Of a DNA stretch of 37,250 bases, positions 17,861 through 25,642 are shown piece by piece. The stretch spans positions 1 to 37,250 of the forward strand of contig BGOS01000014.1 in the NCBI GenBank assembly GCA_003569365.1, given 5' to 3'. Numbering within the stretch: the stretch's first letter is position 1; each line of letters starts with the position of its first letter. The notes under the pieces were generated by a model. The model saw nothing but the letters and a program-made list of their open reading frames with translations, was not told the origin of the DNA and did not search any database. The translations under genes were made by a program, and so were the position numbers. This DNA comes from Anaerolineaceae bacterium. GTDB taxonomy: Bacteria > Chloroflexota > Anaerolineae > Anaerolineales > UBA11657.

Positions 17861-19157
17861 TCAGATTATTTTTTCAACCGCCACGGCGTGCTTTAGCAGC
17901 AGCTCGTCTGCCTGCCAGCCGCCCGTAAGCTGTAAGCCCACTGGCAGACCATTAATCGTTCCAGACGGCAGGCTCAGCACCGGCAAGCCCGCATGGGTCC
18001 AAGGTAGATTCATCACCGGATCGCCAGTGCTGTCCAAGCCGGCCGGCGCCGGTCCCTGGGCGGCCGGCGAAAGCCACACATCAATTTGTTCGCGCTCCGT
18101 CACTTGTGCCAACTCTGTGCGCAAGGCGCTACAGCTTGCCAGTGCTTGGGACAATTGTGCATCGGTAATCTCCGCGCCGCGCTTAAGCAGCTCGACAGTT
18201 TTAAAATGGTACAGGTCGCGGTATTGTGCAAACCAGCTGGCATGCACACGCGCGGCTTCGGCAGCGGTGATGAGGTAGTGCCGCTCGCGCAGCGCTGCAA
18301 AATCCTGCATCACGTTGACGTGTTTCAGCTCACAACCGGCAGTCTGCCAGTTTTTGGGCAGTTGCGCGGAAGTGCGCCAGCATGTTCGGCGCGGCGCGTT
18401 CCAAATACGGCCCTTCGGGAATTCCAAACACCGGCTTGTGCGCCACCGCAGGTTTTGTGTTCCAACTGTTAGCCAGCAGGCTGGCTGCAAGCTGCACCCC
18501 AGCAAGATCAGCTGCAAATACACCCACATGATCGAGCGATGGCGCGAGTGCAATTACGCCCGCACGCGGGATGCGATCGTAGCTGGGCTTAAAGCCAACT
18601 ACTCCGCAGTATGCCGCGGGGCGCACGATGGAGCCGATGGTTTGGGTGCCGAGCGTGAGTGGTGCGAGGCCGGCGGCAACGGCCGCAGCCGAACCGCTGC
18701 TGGAACCGCCGGGCGTGTGCGGCTGGCCGGCGGGGCTGTGCGGGTTGCAGGTGGCGCCCGGCCCAAAATATGCAAACTCGGTGGACACTGTTTTGCCAAG
18801 CACGAGCGCGCCCGCCTGTTTCAGGCGCGTCACGCTGGGTGCTTCTGTGCCGCGCAACACTTCCACAGGCAGCCGGCTGCCGCCGGTTGTCGCAAACCCG
18901 TCCACATGAAAAATGTCTTTGATCCCCATGGCCACGCCAAACAGTGCGGGTCGCGCGGCCGGATTTGGAAAGCGGGCTTGCAGCTGTTGGGCGGCGTGCA
19001 GCAAGCGCTCAAAGCGCCCGGGCTCTGGCATGAACGCGTGCACATCTGGTTCGCGGGCAGCAAACCGCGCTGCCAGCTGCGCAATGTATTCGGGCAGCGG
19101 CAGCGCGCCGGACCGCAGGCAATCAGCCAGTGCGGGCAGGCTGGCGGGCAGATTCAC
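17861..19157 (-). pseudogene. Amidase (amidase signature family), apparent 1-base frameshift
   Basis: The gene starts with GTG at 19157-19155, overlapping the FeS-subunit stop as GTGA, and would encode about 431 aa. Amidase-signature catalytic residues are all visible: Lys80 in AMGIKDIFHVDG, the cis-Ser in PGGSSSGSAAAV (about 152-154) and the nucleophile Ser176 in GTQTIGSIVRPA. The first frame stops at 18330 after FRATAQKLADCRL. The second frame carries the continuation CELKHVNVMQDFAALRERHY down to a TGA at 17861. Removing one base near 18343, in the TGCCGG context, joins them as LADCGCELKHVNV. An assembly insertion is likely, because both halves are otherwise intact and the coupling to neighbours is kept. 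It would hydrolyse a carboxamide, perhaps a linear pathway intermediate such as a ureido amide. Confidence 0.82.
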
Positions 19158-19666
19158 GGTTGTGGCGTTGAATCTACGGGCTGCATTTGTTCCGCAGCCA
19201 GCAGCGCCGCGGCAACAATGTTCTGGTAGCCGGTGCAGCGGCACAAATTGCCGGAGAGCGCAGTGCGCACTGCATGCTCGGTGGGCGTTGGGTTGTCCTG
19301 CAGAAATGCCGTCAGTGTCATCAAGATGCCGGCCGTGCAATAGCCACACTGCAGGCCGTGCTTTTCCCAGAATGCGGATTGCAGCACGTTTAGTTTGTCT
19401 GGCGTGCCGAGGCTCTCGACTGTGAGCAGCGCATGGCCGTCAGCCTGCACCGCCAGCATCAGGCACGCGCGCACTGGCTGGCCGTCAAACAAGATGGTGC
19501 ATGCGCCGCACGCGCCCTGCTCACAGCCCACATGCAGGCCGCTCAGCCCAAGGTCATGCCGCAAAAAATCGCTGAGCAGCTGGCGCGCTTCTGTGTGGCG
19601 TTCGTAGGCCTGGCCATTTACAGTGGTTTGAATCAAATGCGTTTCCGGCATGGTTTCACGCTGCAT
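19154..19666 (-). CDS. 2Fe-2S subunit of xanthine dehydrogenase-family hydroxylase
   Basis: This 170-aa small subunit passes electrons from the molybdenum centre to FAD. The plant-ferredoxin-type cluster is bound by Cys48, Cys53, Cys56 and Cys68 (GCEQGACGAC...C). The second cluster is bound by Cys107, Cys110, Cys142 and Cys144 (CGYC...CRC). All eight ligands are present and the length is typical. The start could also be Met6 at 19651; neither has a clear ribosome binding site. It lies 51 bases after the FAD-subunit gene, and its TGA is embedded in the GTGA that starts the amidase gene. Confidence 0.92.
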   Translation of the reverse strand: MQRETMPETHLIQTTVNGQAYERHTEARQLLSDFLRHDLGLSGLHVGCEQGACGACTILFDGQPVRACLMLAVQADGHALLTVESLGTPDKLNVLQSAFWEKHGLQCGYCTAGILMTLTAFLQDNPTPTEHAVRTALSGNLCRCTGYQNIVAAALLAAEQMQPVDSTPQP

Positions 19667-19717
19667 GATGGGTGCGGGCGATGCGATTGCGGTATGCCCA
19701 GTGCAAGCTGCACATTT

Positions 19718-20584
19718 TCAATTTGCGCGTTGCACAGCAAGCCGCAGTGCGCGGCGCGCGAGTACGCGCGCCAAATGGCGCTGGTAGGCAGGCGTCGCAT
19801 GTACGCTGCCCATCGGCTCCAGCTCTTCTGTGGCGCTGCTTGCTGCCGCTTCAATTGCAGCGCTGCCGGGCAGCTGGCCGAGCAGCGCTGCGGCGGCGCG
19901 CTGCGCATTCATCGGCCGGTCGCCAGCGTTCAGAAAAATGAGCCGCGCTGCGCTGCACGCGCCGGCGGCGTCCAGCGTCACAACAACCGCCACCCCCAGC
20001 ATCGCGTAGTCGCCGTGGCGGCGCGCAACTTCCATGAAGGCCGTGCCGGTGCGCGCGGGTGCTGCCGGTATAGCCACCTCCACCAGCATCTCGTCTGTTG
20101 CAATCGCAGTGGTAAACAGCGACACAAAAAAGTCATCCGCGCCCACCCAGCGTTCGCCGGTGGACGACTGCAGCCGCAGGCGCCCGCCAAGTGCCGTGAG
20201 AATTACCGGCAGCTCAGCGGCCGGATCGGCATGTGCCAGCGAGCCGCCCACCGTGCTGCGGTTTCGGATTTGCGGGTGCGCAATGTGTGGCACGGTTTCC
20301 GGCAGCAGCGGCCAGTGCGCGCGCACCAGCGGATCATGCTCCAAGCGCTGCACGCGCGTGAGAGCGCCAATCCGCAATTCGCCAGCCACCACATGTATGT
20401 AATCCAGCGCGGCAAGTTTGTTCACATCCACCAGCAGGGCCGGATTTGCGATCCGGAAATTCATTGCCGGGATCAGGCTTTGTCCGCCGGCTAAGAACTT
20501 TGCCTCGTCGCCGTGCTCGGCTTTAAGCATTAGTGCTGCGCCAAGCGAGGTGGGCGCGTGATAAACAAAGGGTGCAGGTTTCAT
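19718..20584 (-). CDS. FAD-binding subunit of xanthine dehydrogenase-family hydroxylase
   Basis: This 288-aa medium subunit has an N-terminal FAD_binding_5 domain (KFLAGGQSLIPAMNFRIANP, then TVGGSLAHADPAAELP) and a C-terminal CO_deh_flav_C domain. It takes electrons from the 2Fe-2S subunit and hands them to NAD or another acceptor. It is the first gene of the (-) cluster. No ribosome binding site is evident before the ATG at 20584, and the upstream 250 bases contain a 10-bp palindrome at 20737-20762 that could be regulatory. Confidence 0.9.
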   Translation of the reverse strand: MKPAPFVYHAPTSLGAALMLKAEHGDEAKFLAGGQSLIPAMNFRIANPALLVDVNKLAALDYIHVVAGELRIGALTRVQRLEHDPLVRAHWPLLPETVPHIAHPQIRNRSTVGGSLAHADPAAELPVILTALGGRLRLQSSTGERWVGADDFFVSLFTTAIATDEMLVEVAIPAAPARTGTAFMEVARRHGDYAMLGVAVVVTLDAAGACSAARLIFLNAGDRPMNAQRAAAALLGQLPGSAAIEAAASSATEELEPMGSVHATPAYQRHLARVLARRALRLAVQRAN

Positions 20585-20736
20585 TGCAGCTGCTGTGGCA
20601 GCAGATGTTGGCTGGTGCAGATCCTAGTTGATGCAGAGGCTGGCATTGCGCTGCGGCAATTGTAGACCACTTGCGCATGCCGTTTTGGCGGCCGGAGTTT
20701 CGCGAGCCGTTGGCGTGGCCGGGCTGGTGAATGGAG

Positions 20737-20762
20737 TAGCCTGCAGTTAAGGCTGCAGGCTA
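20737..20762. promoter_or_regulatory. 10-bp inverted repeat upstream of the catabolic cluster
   Basis: TAGCCTGCAG at 20737-20746 and CTGCAGGCTA at 20753-20762 form a perfect 10-bp stem with a 6-base loop. It sits 153 bases upstream of the FAD-subunit start and 74 bases beyond the corrected stop of the histone-like gene. There is no T run on the (-) side, so it could be either a weak terminator for the histone-like gene or an operator for the cluster. Nothing else in the 20585-20835 gap looks like a gene. Confidence 0.5.
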
Positions 20763-20835
20763 TCAGTAACGGTGAGGTGTGCGGTGCAGAGTGCAGGCGC
20801 AGAATTTGCGCCAGCGCAGCACAAGAGCCACCGGA

Positions 20836-21302
20836 TTAACGACGGCGCGTTGGCTTGCGCTTGGGCACGGCCTTCTGCTTGCGAGCCGGTTTGGCCTTGC
20901 TTACCGGCTTGCGCTTGGGCACTTTAATTTTCGCCGCCGCTTTGCGTTTCTGAACAACCCTTTTCTTTTGGCAGGCTTTGCCTTCGCCGTGGGCTTCGGG
21001 GCAGCTTTCTTCTTGCTAGCTGGTTTAACTTTGCGCGCGGGCTTGCGCTTGGGCGCAGCGTTCTTCTTTTTTGCTGCGGGCTTCTTTGCGGGCGCTAGCT
21101 TTGCTTTTTTGGGCTTGGGCCGCGGCTTTACGCCGTGCAGCGCGTCCTCATCGCCTGTGTCGTCAGCAGCACCCAGAAACTCCACCCATGTATCGGGGTC
21201 GTTCGCGGTTGGCTCTTCTCTTTCGTAATCCTCGTCGGCAGCGTCCAGGTCGTCCAACGGCTCATCGTCAGGCTCTTGCGGCTCGGGTGGAAACTGGTGC
21301 AT
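20836..21302 (-). CDS. Histone H1-like Lys/Ala/Pro-rich protein, apparent 1-base frameshift
   Basis: The N-terminal half is very acidic (PEPQEPDDEPLDDLDAADED). From about residue 60 the protein becomes a low-complexity Lys/Ala/Pro/Arg tail like that of histone H1 or bacterial AlgP/Hc-type nucleoid proteins. As given, the frame ends at 20901 after an untypical FRNAKRRRKLKC sequence. If one A is added to the A run at about 20962, the tail continues as RVVQKRKAAAKIKVPKRK to PTRRR and a stop at 20836-20838, giving about 155 aa. The composition change makes that reading far more natural. GGAGG lies 7 bases before the ATG, the best ribosome binding site in the window, so it is probably well expressed. 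DNA binding and compaction is the inferred role. Confidence 0.7.
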
Positions 21303-21541
21303 GTTATTACCTCCAGACGGGCAGATTATGGCAGCTCGGGCTGGCCGGTTCTGCTAGGTTAGATTTCGGCCGGCACTTGTTATTCTTGAGGTGCCAGAGT
21401 TTAGCCGGAATGCCAGTGCGCCAGCATGCGTGGCATGCGCCATACTATTTCTGGCCGGCAAGCGGGCAGCACCGGCTGGATTTTCCTGCCTGTGGCCCGG
21501 ATGGCAATGCAGGCCGCCGCCCGGTGTTTCGCGGTGCAGGC

Positions 21542-23008
21542 TTACCATGCCACAAACGATGCAAACTGCCAGACGTCTTCCGGCGCCGGGCGCGGTTTGT
21601 TGCTCCAGCGCTCGAAGGGGTCGAAGCGATTCTTGTGCGGGGTCCAGTCCGTTTGTATTGAAGGGCACGGGCCCAGGTAGGGGTTGGCCACCGCCAGCAC
21701 ATCGCGGTGCGGCAGGTCGTCCGGCACACACACGCCGCGGCGCGGGTTGCGAATCATCCACACCAGCGCCCCCAGCACGGACGCAGCCACCTGCAGCGTG
21801 GTGGCGCTCTGATGCGGCACAAGCGCGCGCGCTGCGTGGATGTCCAGCTGCGATCCGGTCCACCAGCCGGTCAAGTCGTGGCCCAGCAGCAGCACACCCA
21901 GCTCGTCCATGCCGCTGGTGATTTCATCGTTCATGATGCGCTGGCGCGCTTGCAGTTCGCAGCCGCTCATCTTCAGCTCGTGCAGGGAGGCCAGCGCTGC
22001 ATCGGTGGGCATGTAGGCGTAGTGCACGGTGGGGCGGTAAAGCGCGCCGGCTTGCTGCGCGTTCCACACCGTCAGGTGGTCGCAAATGGTAAAAGCCTCG
22101 CCATGCCGCACCACCATGCCGATGATTTCGCCACCCTGCGGCACCCACGAGCGCACATAGGTGTTCATGCCCATCTGCGCCAGGCAGATCTGGTTGCACG
22201 GGCCGGATTGGTGCACATGGGCGTTGGGCGGCAGCAGCTTTTCGTGCGTGCCCCAGCCCAGCTCGGCCGGCGCCACGCCTTCCTCGTGAAAGCCGGCCAC
22301 CGACCAGGTGTTTACAAACTCGCCAACCTCCTTCGGCTGGCTGCTGATCTGCGTGTCGCGCTCGGAGATGTGAATTACTTTCACGCCGGTTTGCATCGCC
22401 AGCTGCGCGTAGTTCTCGTCGGCCAGCGCGCGTTCGATTGCAGCAGCGCGCGCTTTTTCTTTGGGCCGGCGCTGGCTGAGCAGCGCGGCGGCCATATCCA
22501 GCAGCGCCACCTTGGTCCAGTGGCTCACCAGCCCGGGGTTGGCGCCGTGCTCCACCACTGCGGTTGCGCCCGGCTCGGCCCAGCCGGCACGCAGGCGCCG
22601 CAGCGCCATGTGGCGCACATACAGCGTGCGCTCTGCGGGCGGCACACCGGCCGCATCTTCATACGGATCCCACATCTCAACCGAGGTGTTGAGGTACAGC
22701 ACATTTTGCTCGTGGCACCACTGCACAATTGTGTTGCAGTCAATATTCCACGCGAGGTCAATCAGCAGATCGCCGGGCCCCACATGTGCGCCCAGCGTTG
22801 CGGCCAGGTTTTCGCGTGTGATGCGCGCTTGCACATACTGCGCGCCACCCGCCAGCGTGTCCGGAATTAGGTGGCGCAGATCCTCAAAATCCATGATGGT
22901 CAGCCGCGCCGGGTCAATGGCCAGATGGCGCAGCAGCAGCGGCTGCAAACAGCGCGAAACAGAGCCGCAGCCCAATACCAGGACCTTTCCGGAAAAGGGT
23001 ATCTTCAT
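21542..23008 (-). CDS. hss: Homospermidine synthase
   Basis: This 488-aa cytoplasmic enzyme makes sym-homospermidine from two putrescines (or putrescine plus spermidine) with NAD as a catalytic hydride shuttle. An N-terminal saccharopine dehydrogenase-like Rossmann motif (SGKVLVLGCGSVSRC) is followed by VEHGANPGLVSHW and the family-specific WGTHEKLLPPNAHVHQ and GPCNQICLAQMGMNTYV stretches. These separate it from lysine-pathway saccharopine dehydrogenases. The length matches bacterial Hss with a small extension. GGAG lies 12 bases before the ATG, rather far. It is single and has a candidate promoter upstream. The polyamine may work with the histone-like protein next door in nucleoid packing, which is speculation. 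Confidence 0.9.
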   Translation of the reverse strand: MKIPFSGKVLVLGCGSVSRCLQPLLLRHLAIDPARLTIMDFEDLRHLIPDTLAGGAQYVQARITRENLAATLGAHVGPGDLLIDLAWNIDCNTIVQWCHEQNVLYLNTSVEMWDPYEDAAGVPPAERTLYVRHMALRRLRAGWAEPGATAVVEHGANPGLVSHWTKVALLDMAAALLSQRRPKEKARAAAIERALADENYAQLAMQTGVKVIHISERDTQISSQPKEVGEFVNTWSVAGFHEEGVAPAELGWGTHEKLLPPNAHVHQSGPCNQICLAQMGMNTYVRSWVPQGGEIIGMVVRHGEAFTICDHLTVWNAQQAGALYRPTVHYAYMPTDAALASLHELKMSGCELQARQRIMNDEITSGMDELGVLLLGHDLTGWWTGSQLDIHAARALVPHQSATTLQVAASVLGALVWMIRNPRRGVCVPDDLPHRDVLAVANPYLGPCPSIQTDWTPHKNRFDPFERWSNKPRPAPEDVWQFASFVAW

Positions 23009-23139
23009 CTAATTAGTTATCTCCATAAAAGAATTGCCGGGGCGGCAGTTGGCAGCGCCTTGGCGCGGCGGGCTGCCCGCCCGCCAGCTGCTGCCGGGAA
23101 TGTGCATTGCGCACAGAAAATAGTTAGGCATCGCCTCAT

Positions 23140-23167
23140 AGTTTAGGACTCCGGCTAGTTTCGTCAA
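23140..23167 (-). promoter_or_regulatory. Candidate sigma70-type promoter for hss
   Basis: Read on the (-) strand, TTGACG (23167-23162) is followed after 16 bases by TAAACT (23145-23140). This would give a leader of about 120-125 bases before the hss start. The -35 matches 5 of 6 consensus bases and the -10 matches 4 of 6. No other signal in the interval between hss and the divergent small gene is better. Confidence 0.35.
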
Positions 23168-23249
23168 GGGTTCAAATGGTTAAATCTCCCACTCTGCCAG
23201 CCCGCAAGTGCGCTGCCCGCCGGCGGGAAATTTCGGCACAGGCAATTTG

Positions 23250-23255
23250 TATACT
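23250..23255 (+). promoter_or_regulatory. TATACT -10 box implying a near-leaderless transcript
   Basis: TATACT at 23250-23255 matches 5 of 6 consensus -10 bases. Transcription would start about 23262, three bases before the ATG of the small membrane protein. No matching -35 hexamer is visible 16-18 bases upstream. Confidence 0.35.
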
Positions 23256-23264
23256 AGAGCTATT

Positions 23265-23477
23265 ATGGAAAGTCTGGTGCGGTTGGTTGTGCTGATGGCG
23301 TTGGTTGCCACCTTGATTATTATGGGTGGTTGTGCGCTGTTGTGGGCAGCGGTGCTGCGGCGCAAGTTTCCCACGCTGTCGGTGCGCTGGTGGTTTCTGT
23401 GGGTTCCGCTGCTGTTCGGCCTCTCATTTATGCTGGCACTGGTTTTGCTGAATGTGATGGTTTACTTCAACAGCTAA
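23265..23477 (+). CDS. Small two-helix membrane protein, function unknown
   Basis: This 70-residue protein consists of two hydrophobic segments (LVRLVVLMALVATLIIMGG and WWFLWVPLLFGLSFMLALVLL) joined by a short basic loop (RRKFPTLSVR). I do not recognise the family. The ATG at 23265 is chosen over an upstream in-frame start at 23208 because it begins the first helix. A TATACT -10-like box at 23250-23255 would also place the transcript start only a few bases before it. There is no Shine-Dalgarno sequence. The gene lies divergent from hss and 59 bases before the end of the convergent GNAT gene. Confidence 0.6.
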   Translation: MESLVRLVVLMALVATLIIMGGCALLWAAVLRRKFPTLSVRWWFLWVPLLFGLSFMLALVLLNVMVYFNS

Positions 23478-23536
23478 ACGTGACTGCGGCTGCCAAAACA
23501 AAGTTGCGCGGCCGCAATTCCTTCCGCAGTTGCGGT

Positions 23537-24046
23537 TTAAATGCTGACGGAGTACAGCGCGCGTTCGCTGCCATCTGCCGGCAGGGTGATCATGCGCTCA
23601 AACGCAAAGCCGAGTTTCCCCAGCAAACTAAGCGAGCGTTGATTGTCCGGGGCGACGATCGCCACAACCCGTTTTAGTCCGGCGCTGGTTTTTGCATAAG
23701 CCATCACAGCGGCCGCTGCCTCAAGCGCGTAGCCGTGCGCGGTAAATTCGGGTAGCAACGCGTAGCCAATATCCACATCCGGCAAAAAGTCGCGCTGTAT
23801 CAATCCGCAAATTCCAAGTGGCGTTGGCGCATGCTTTAGCTCAACCAGATACAATCCGAAGCCATGGGTGCGGTAGCTGTTAATTGGCCCCTGCAGCAGG
23901 TAATCGCGCGCCTGCGCAAGCGTGCGCACCCCACGGTCTCCCACAAAGCGCACAAAAGCGGGTTCGTTTAGCAGGCCGAGCATAAACGCTGCATCGGCCG
24001 GCGTCAGCTCGCGCAAAGCCAAGCGCGCGGTGTTAATAATATTCAT
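23537..24046 (-). CDS. GNAT-family N-acetyltransferase (RimJ/RimL type)
   Basis: This 169-aa cytoplasmic acetyltransferase starts MNIINTARLALRELTPADA, the usual opening of the Acetyltransf_3 (RimJ/RimL-like) group. Beta strands 2-3 carry GFGLYLVELK and GICGLI. The acetyl-CoA site is around VDIGYALLPEFTAHGYALEA, and the C-terminal APDNQRSLSLLGKLGF motif is typical. The ATG at 24046 is chosen because the family starts just before the first strand. An in-frame ATG at 24127 has a better AAGG site but would add 27 unrelated residues. Targets may be a protein N-terminus or a small amine; the context gives no hint. Confidence 0.85.
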   Translation of the reverse strand: MNIINTARLALRELTPADAAFMLGLLNEPAFVRFVGDRGVRTLAQARDYLLQGPINSYRTHGFGLYLVELKHAPTPLGICGLIQRDFLPDVDIGYALLPEFTAHGYALEAAAAVMAYAKTSAGLKRVVAIVAPDNQRSLSLLGKLGFAFERMITLPADGSERALYSVSI

Positions 24047-24185
24047 GGGCGCTGCAAATTTAGCGCAGTCTCTGTTCTGTGGAGCACCCGGCATTTGCAG
24101 GCTTCTGGGCTGTTGCATCACGGGCATTAAACCTTGCCCGCTTTAATTTTGCGTGCCCGTTTGGTTGCCGGCGCTGCGGTACATG

Positions 24186-24938
24186 TCAGCTGCCGCCAAC
24201 TACGTGCAGCGCAATGTCGGCGCAGAAATGGGCTAGCATGCAGTGTTCCAAGCCCCATTGCCAGTAGATGTAACCGAAGACTATGCCCCCAAGGGTGTTG
24301 AGCGCAACGGTTCTTGCTATTACAACCGGAGTTAGGGGCCAGATGCCGGCTGCTGCTGGCAGGTGCCCAATGCCAAACAAGACAGCCGCCGCCACAATCG
24401 CTGCCCGGAAAACGATTGCATGCGGCGGCAGTTGCGCTTTGTACGCGGTCCGCCAAATGACCCAGGCGATCAGCGTCATTACAAAAAGGCGCAGCAAAAT
24501 TTCCTCGGTGATGCCGCCGTAGAAAGCAGCCAGCAATCGTTTCCAGAGTTCAATGCCGGCCGGCAGCGGCTGGATTGTTGGCGGCATCAGAGGCTGCAGC
24601 AGCCGGTCCAGAACCAAGAGCAGCAGCCCGGCAGCAGTGCCGGCTAGCATTGCGCCAGCCAGCGCGCGACGGGACACTGCGGGAAGTTTGTGCCGGTACA
24701 CCATGGCGCGTGCAATCGGCGCATCAAGGCCGAGGGGTTGCCCGAGGCGCAGGCCAATCCAGCATAAGAGCAGCAGCAGAATGCCGGTCTGGGCGGTTTG
24801 CGCCGCCACCAGCACCGGCAACGGCATTGGCAGTTGCGCAATCAATGTGGGATTGAGAGCTAGGGCGTAAGGAAACACCGCCAGCGTACCAAGTACTCCG
24901 GCAACGGTCCAGAAGGCGGCCAACCGAGCGTGGTGCAT
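24186..24938 (-). CDS. CPBP-family intramembrane metalloprotease (CAAX protease-like)
   Basis: This 250-aa protein has about seven to eight membrane segments and the three CPBP motifs: EEILLR (Glu145, Glu146, Arg150), FGIGHLP (His192), and the C-terminal AHFCAD with His237. These residues form the intramembrane metal site in Rce1-type proteases. Bacterial members act in membrane protein processing or self-immunity. The start at 24938 leaves a 89-base gap after the M23-type gene. A start at 25109 would overlap that gene by 82 bases and add a non-hydrophobic stretch without homology. No clear ribosome binding site was found for either, so the true start is uncertain. Confidence 0.82.
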   Translation of the reverse strand: MHHARLAAFWTVAGVLGTLAVFPYALALNPTLIAQLPMPLPVLVAAQTAQTGILLLLLCWIGLRLGQPLGLDAPIARAMVYRHKLPAVSRRALAGAMLAGTAAGLLLLVLDRLLQPLMPPTIQPLPAGIELWKRLLAAFYGGITEEILLRLFVMTLIAWVIWRTAYKAQLPPHAIVFRAAIVAAAVLFGIGHLPAAAGIWPLTPVVIARTVALNTLGGIVFGYIYWQWGLEHCMLAHFCADIALHVVGGS

Positions 24939-25027
24939 TGCAGTAAGAGTTTCGTTTATATCCGCCGGGGTGTAAAGCAAAGACTTGCGATTGCGCCCAG
25001 TCAGAGAGAGGCAAACTTCCCGGGTTA

Positions 25028-25642
25028 TCAGTCCAGCTTGTTCAAGTAGGTAATAGGGTTGATCCAACCAAGCAGCATCATTTGGCGCATTGACGGGGCA
25101 TAGCCCCACTGGTTTCTGATGTAAGAGCGAGCCACACCGAAATGAAGGTGATTGTTGCCCGGCTGGTCAACGCCGGTGATCGACTCTGTGTCTGTGACCG
25201 CCTTGGACATGATTACATTCGCGAAGAGTTGACCGGCTGATACTTTCCAGCCTTCGTGAAATCTGGAGTAGACGTGGCCATAGTACCCGTAAATTTGGTC
25301 GCCATTGCAGTTGTGCTTGATGATGACGAAGGAATTATAGTAATTCTCAAAAGCCGTCGGATAGGTGTTGGTTGTCTTGTTGAGGAAAACCACGCCATCA
25401 CAGATTGCAAATACATCTGCATTTAACGGCAGTGCTATGTCGGTACCGGTGTGGTACGCCTTGAAGCCATAAGCGCCAAAGCTGCCGAAACTCTGCGTGA
25501 TGACTACGGGAGTTTGGGCGGGCCAGATTTTGGCGCGAGGGGGGGGCGGGGTAAAAGCTACACTAATGAGGTAACCCAGACATACAAATGCAGATAGCGC
25601 TGTGTTAGGTAGCTTTTTCGTAGTGATATTTCCCCGTCTCAA
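25028..25642 (-). CDS. M23-type peptidase domain protein, exported
   Basis: This 204-aa protein has an N-terminal signal sequence (KKLPNTALSAFVCLGYLISV) and a LytM/M23 beta-domain. Zinc ligands are visible as HTGTDIAL (His64, Asp68) and HLHFGV (His165, His167), with a further His123 in YYGHVYSRFH. It would cleave peptide cross-links in the cell wall or a related periplasmic peptide. The start appears to be TTG at 25642, since no ATG or GTG precedes the signal sequence, so the exact N-terminus is uncertain. A run of eight G (eight C in the coding strand) at 25539-25546 lies between the signal sequence and the peptidase domain and encodes a Pro stretch. Confidence 0.8.
   Translation of the reverse strand: MRRGNITTKKLPNTALSAFVCLGYLISVAFTPPPPRAKIWPAQTPVVITQSFGSFGAYGFKAYHTGTDIALPLNADVFAICDGVVFLNKTTNTYPTAFENYYNSFVIIKHNCNGDQIYGYYGHVYSRFHEGWKVSAGQLFANVIMSKAVTDTESITGVDQPGNNHLHFGVARSYIRNQWGYAPSMRQMMLLGWINPITYLNKLD

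Noticed and set aside
21707-22870. 387-codon (+) frame opposite homospermidine synthase
   Set aside because: His/Arg-rich composition and no motifs; hss on the other strand is unambiguous.
23160-23190. GGGTTCAAATGG sequence resembling a tRNA T-arm
   Set aside because: No paired T-stem, anticodon arm or acceptor stem can be built around it.
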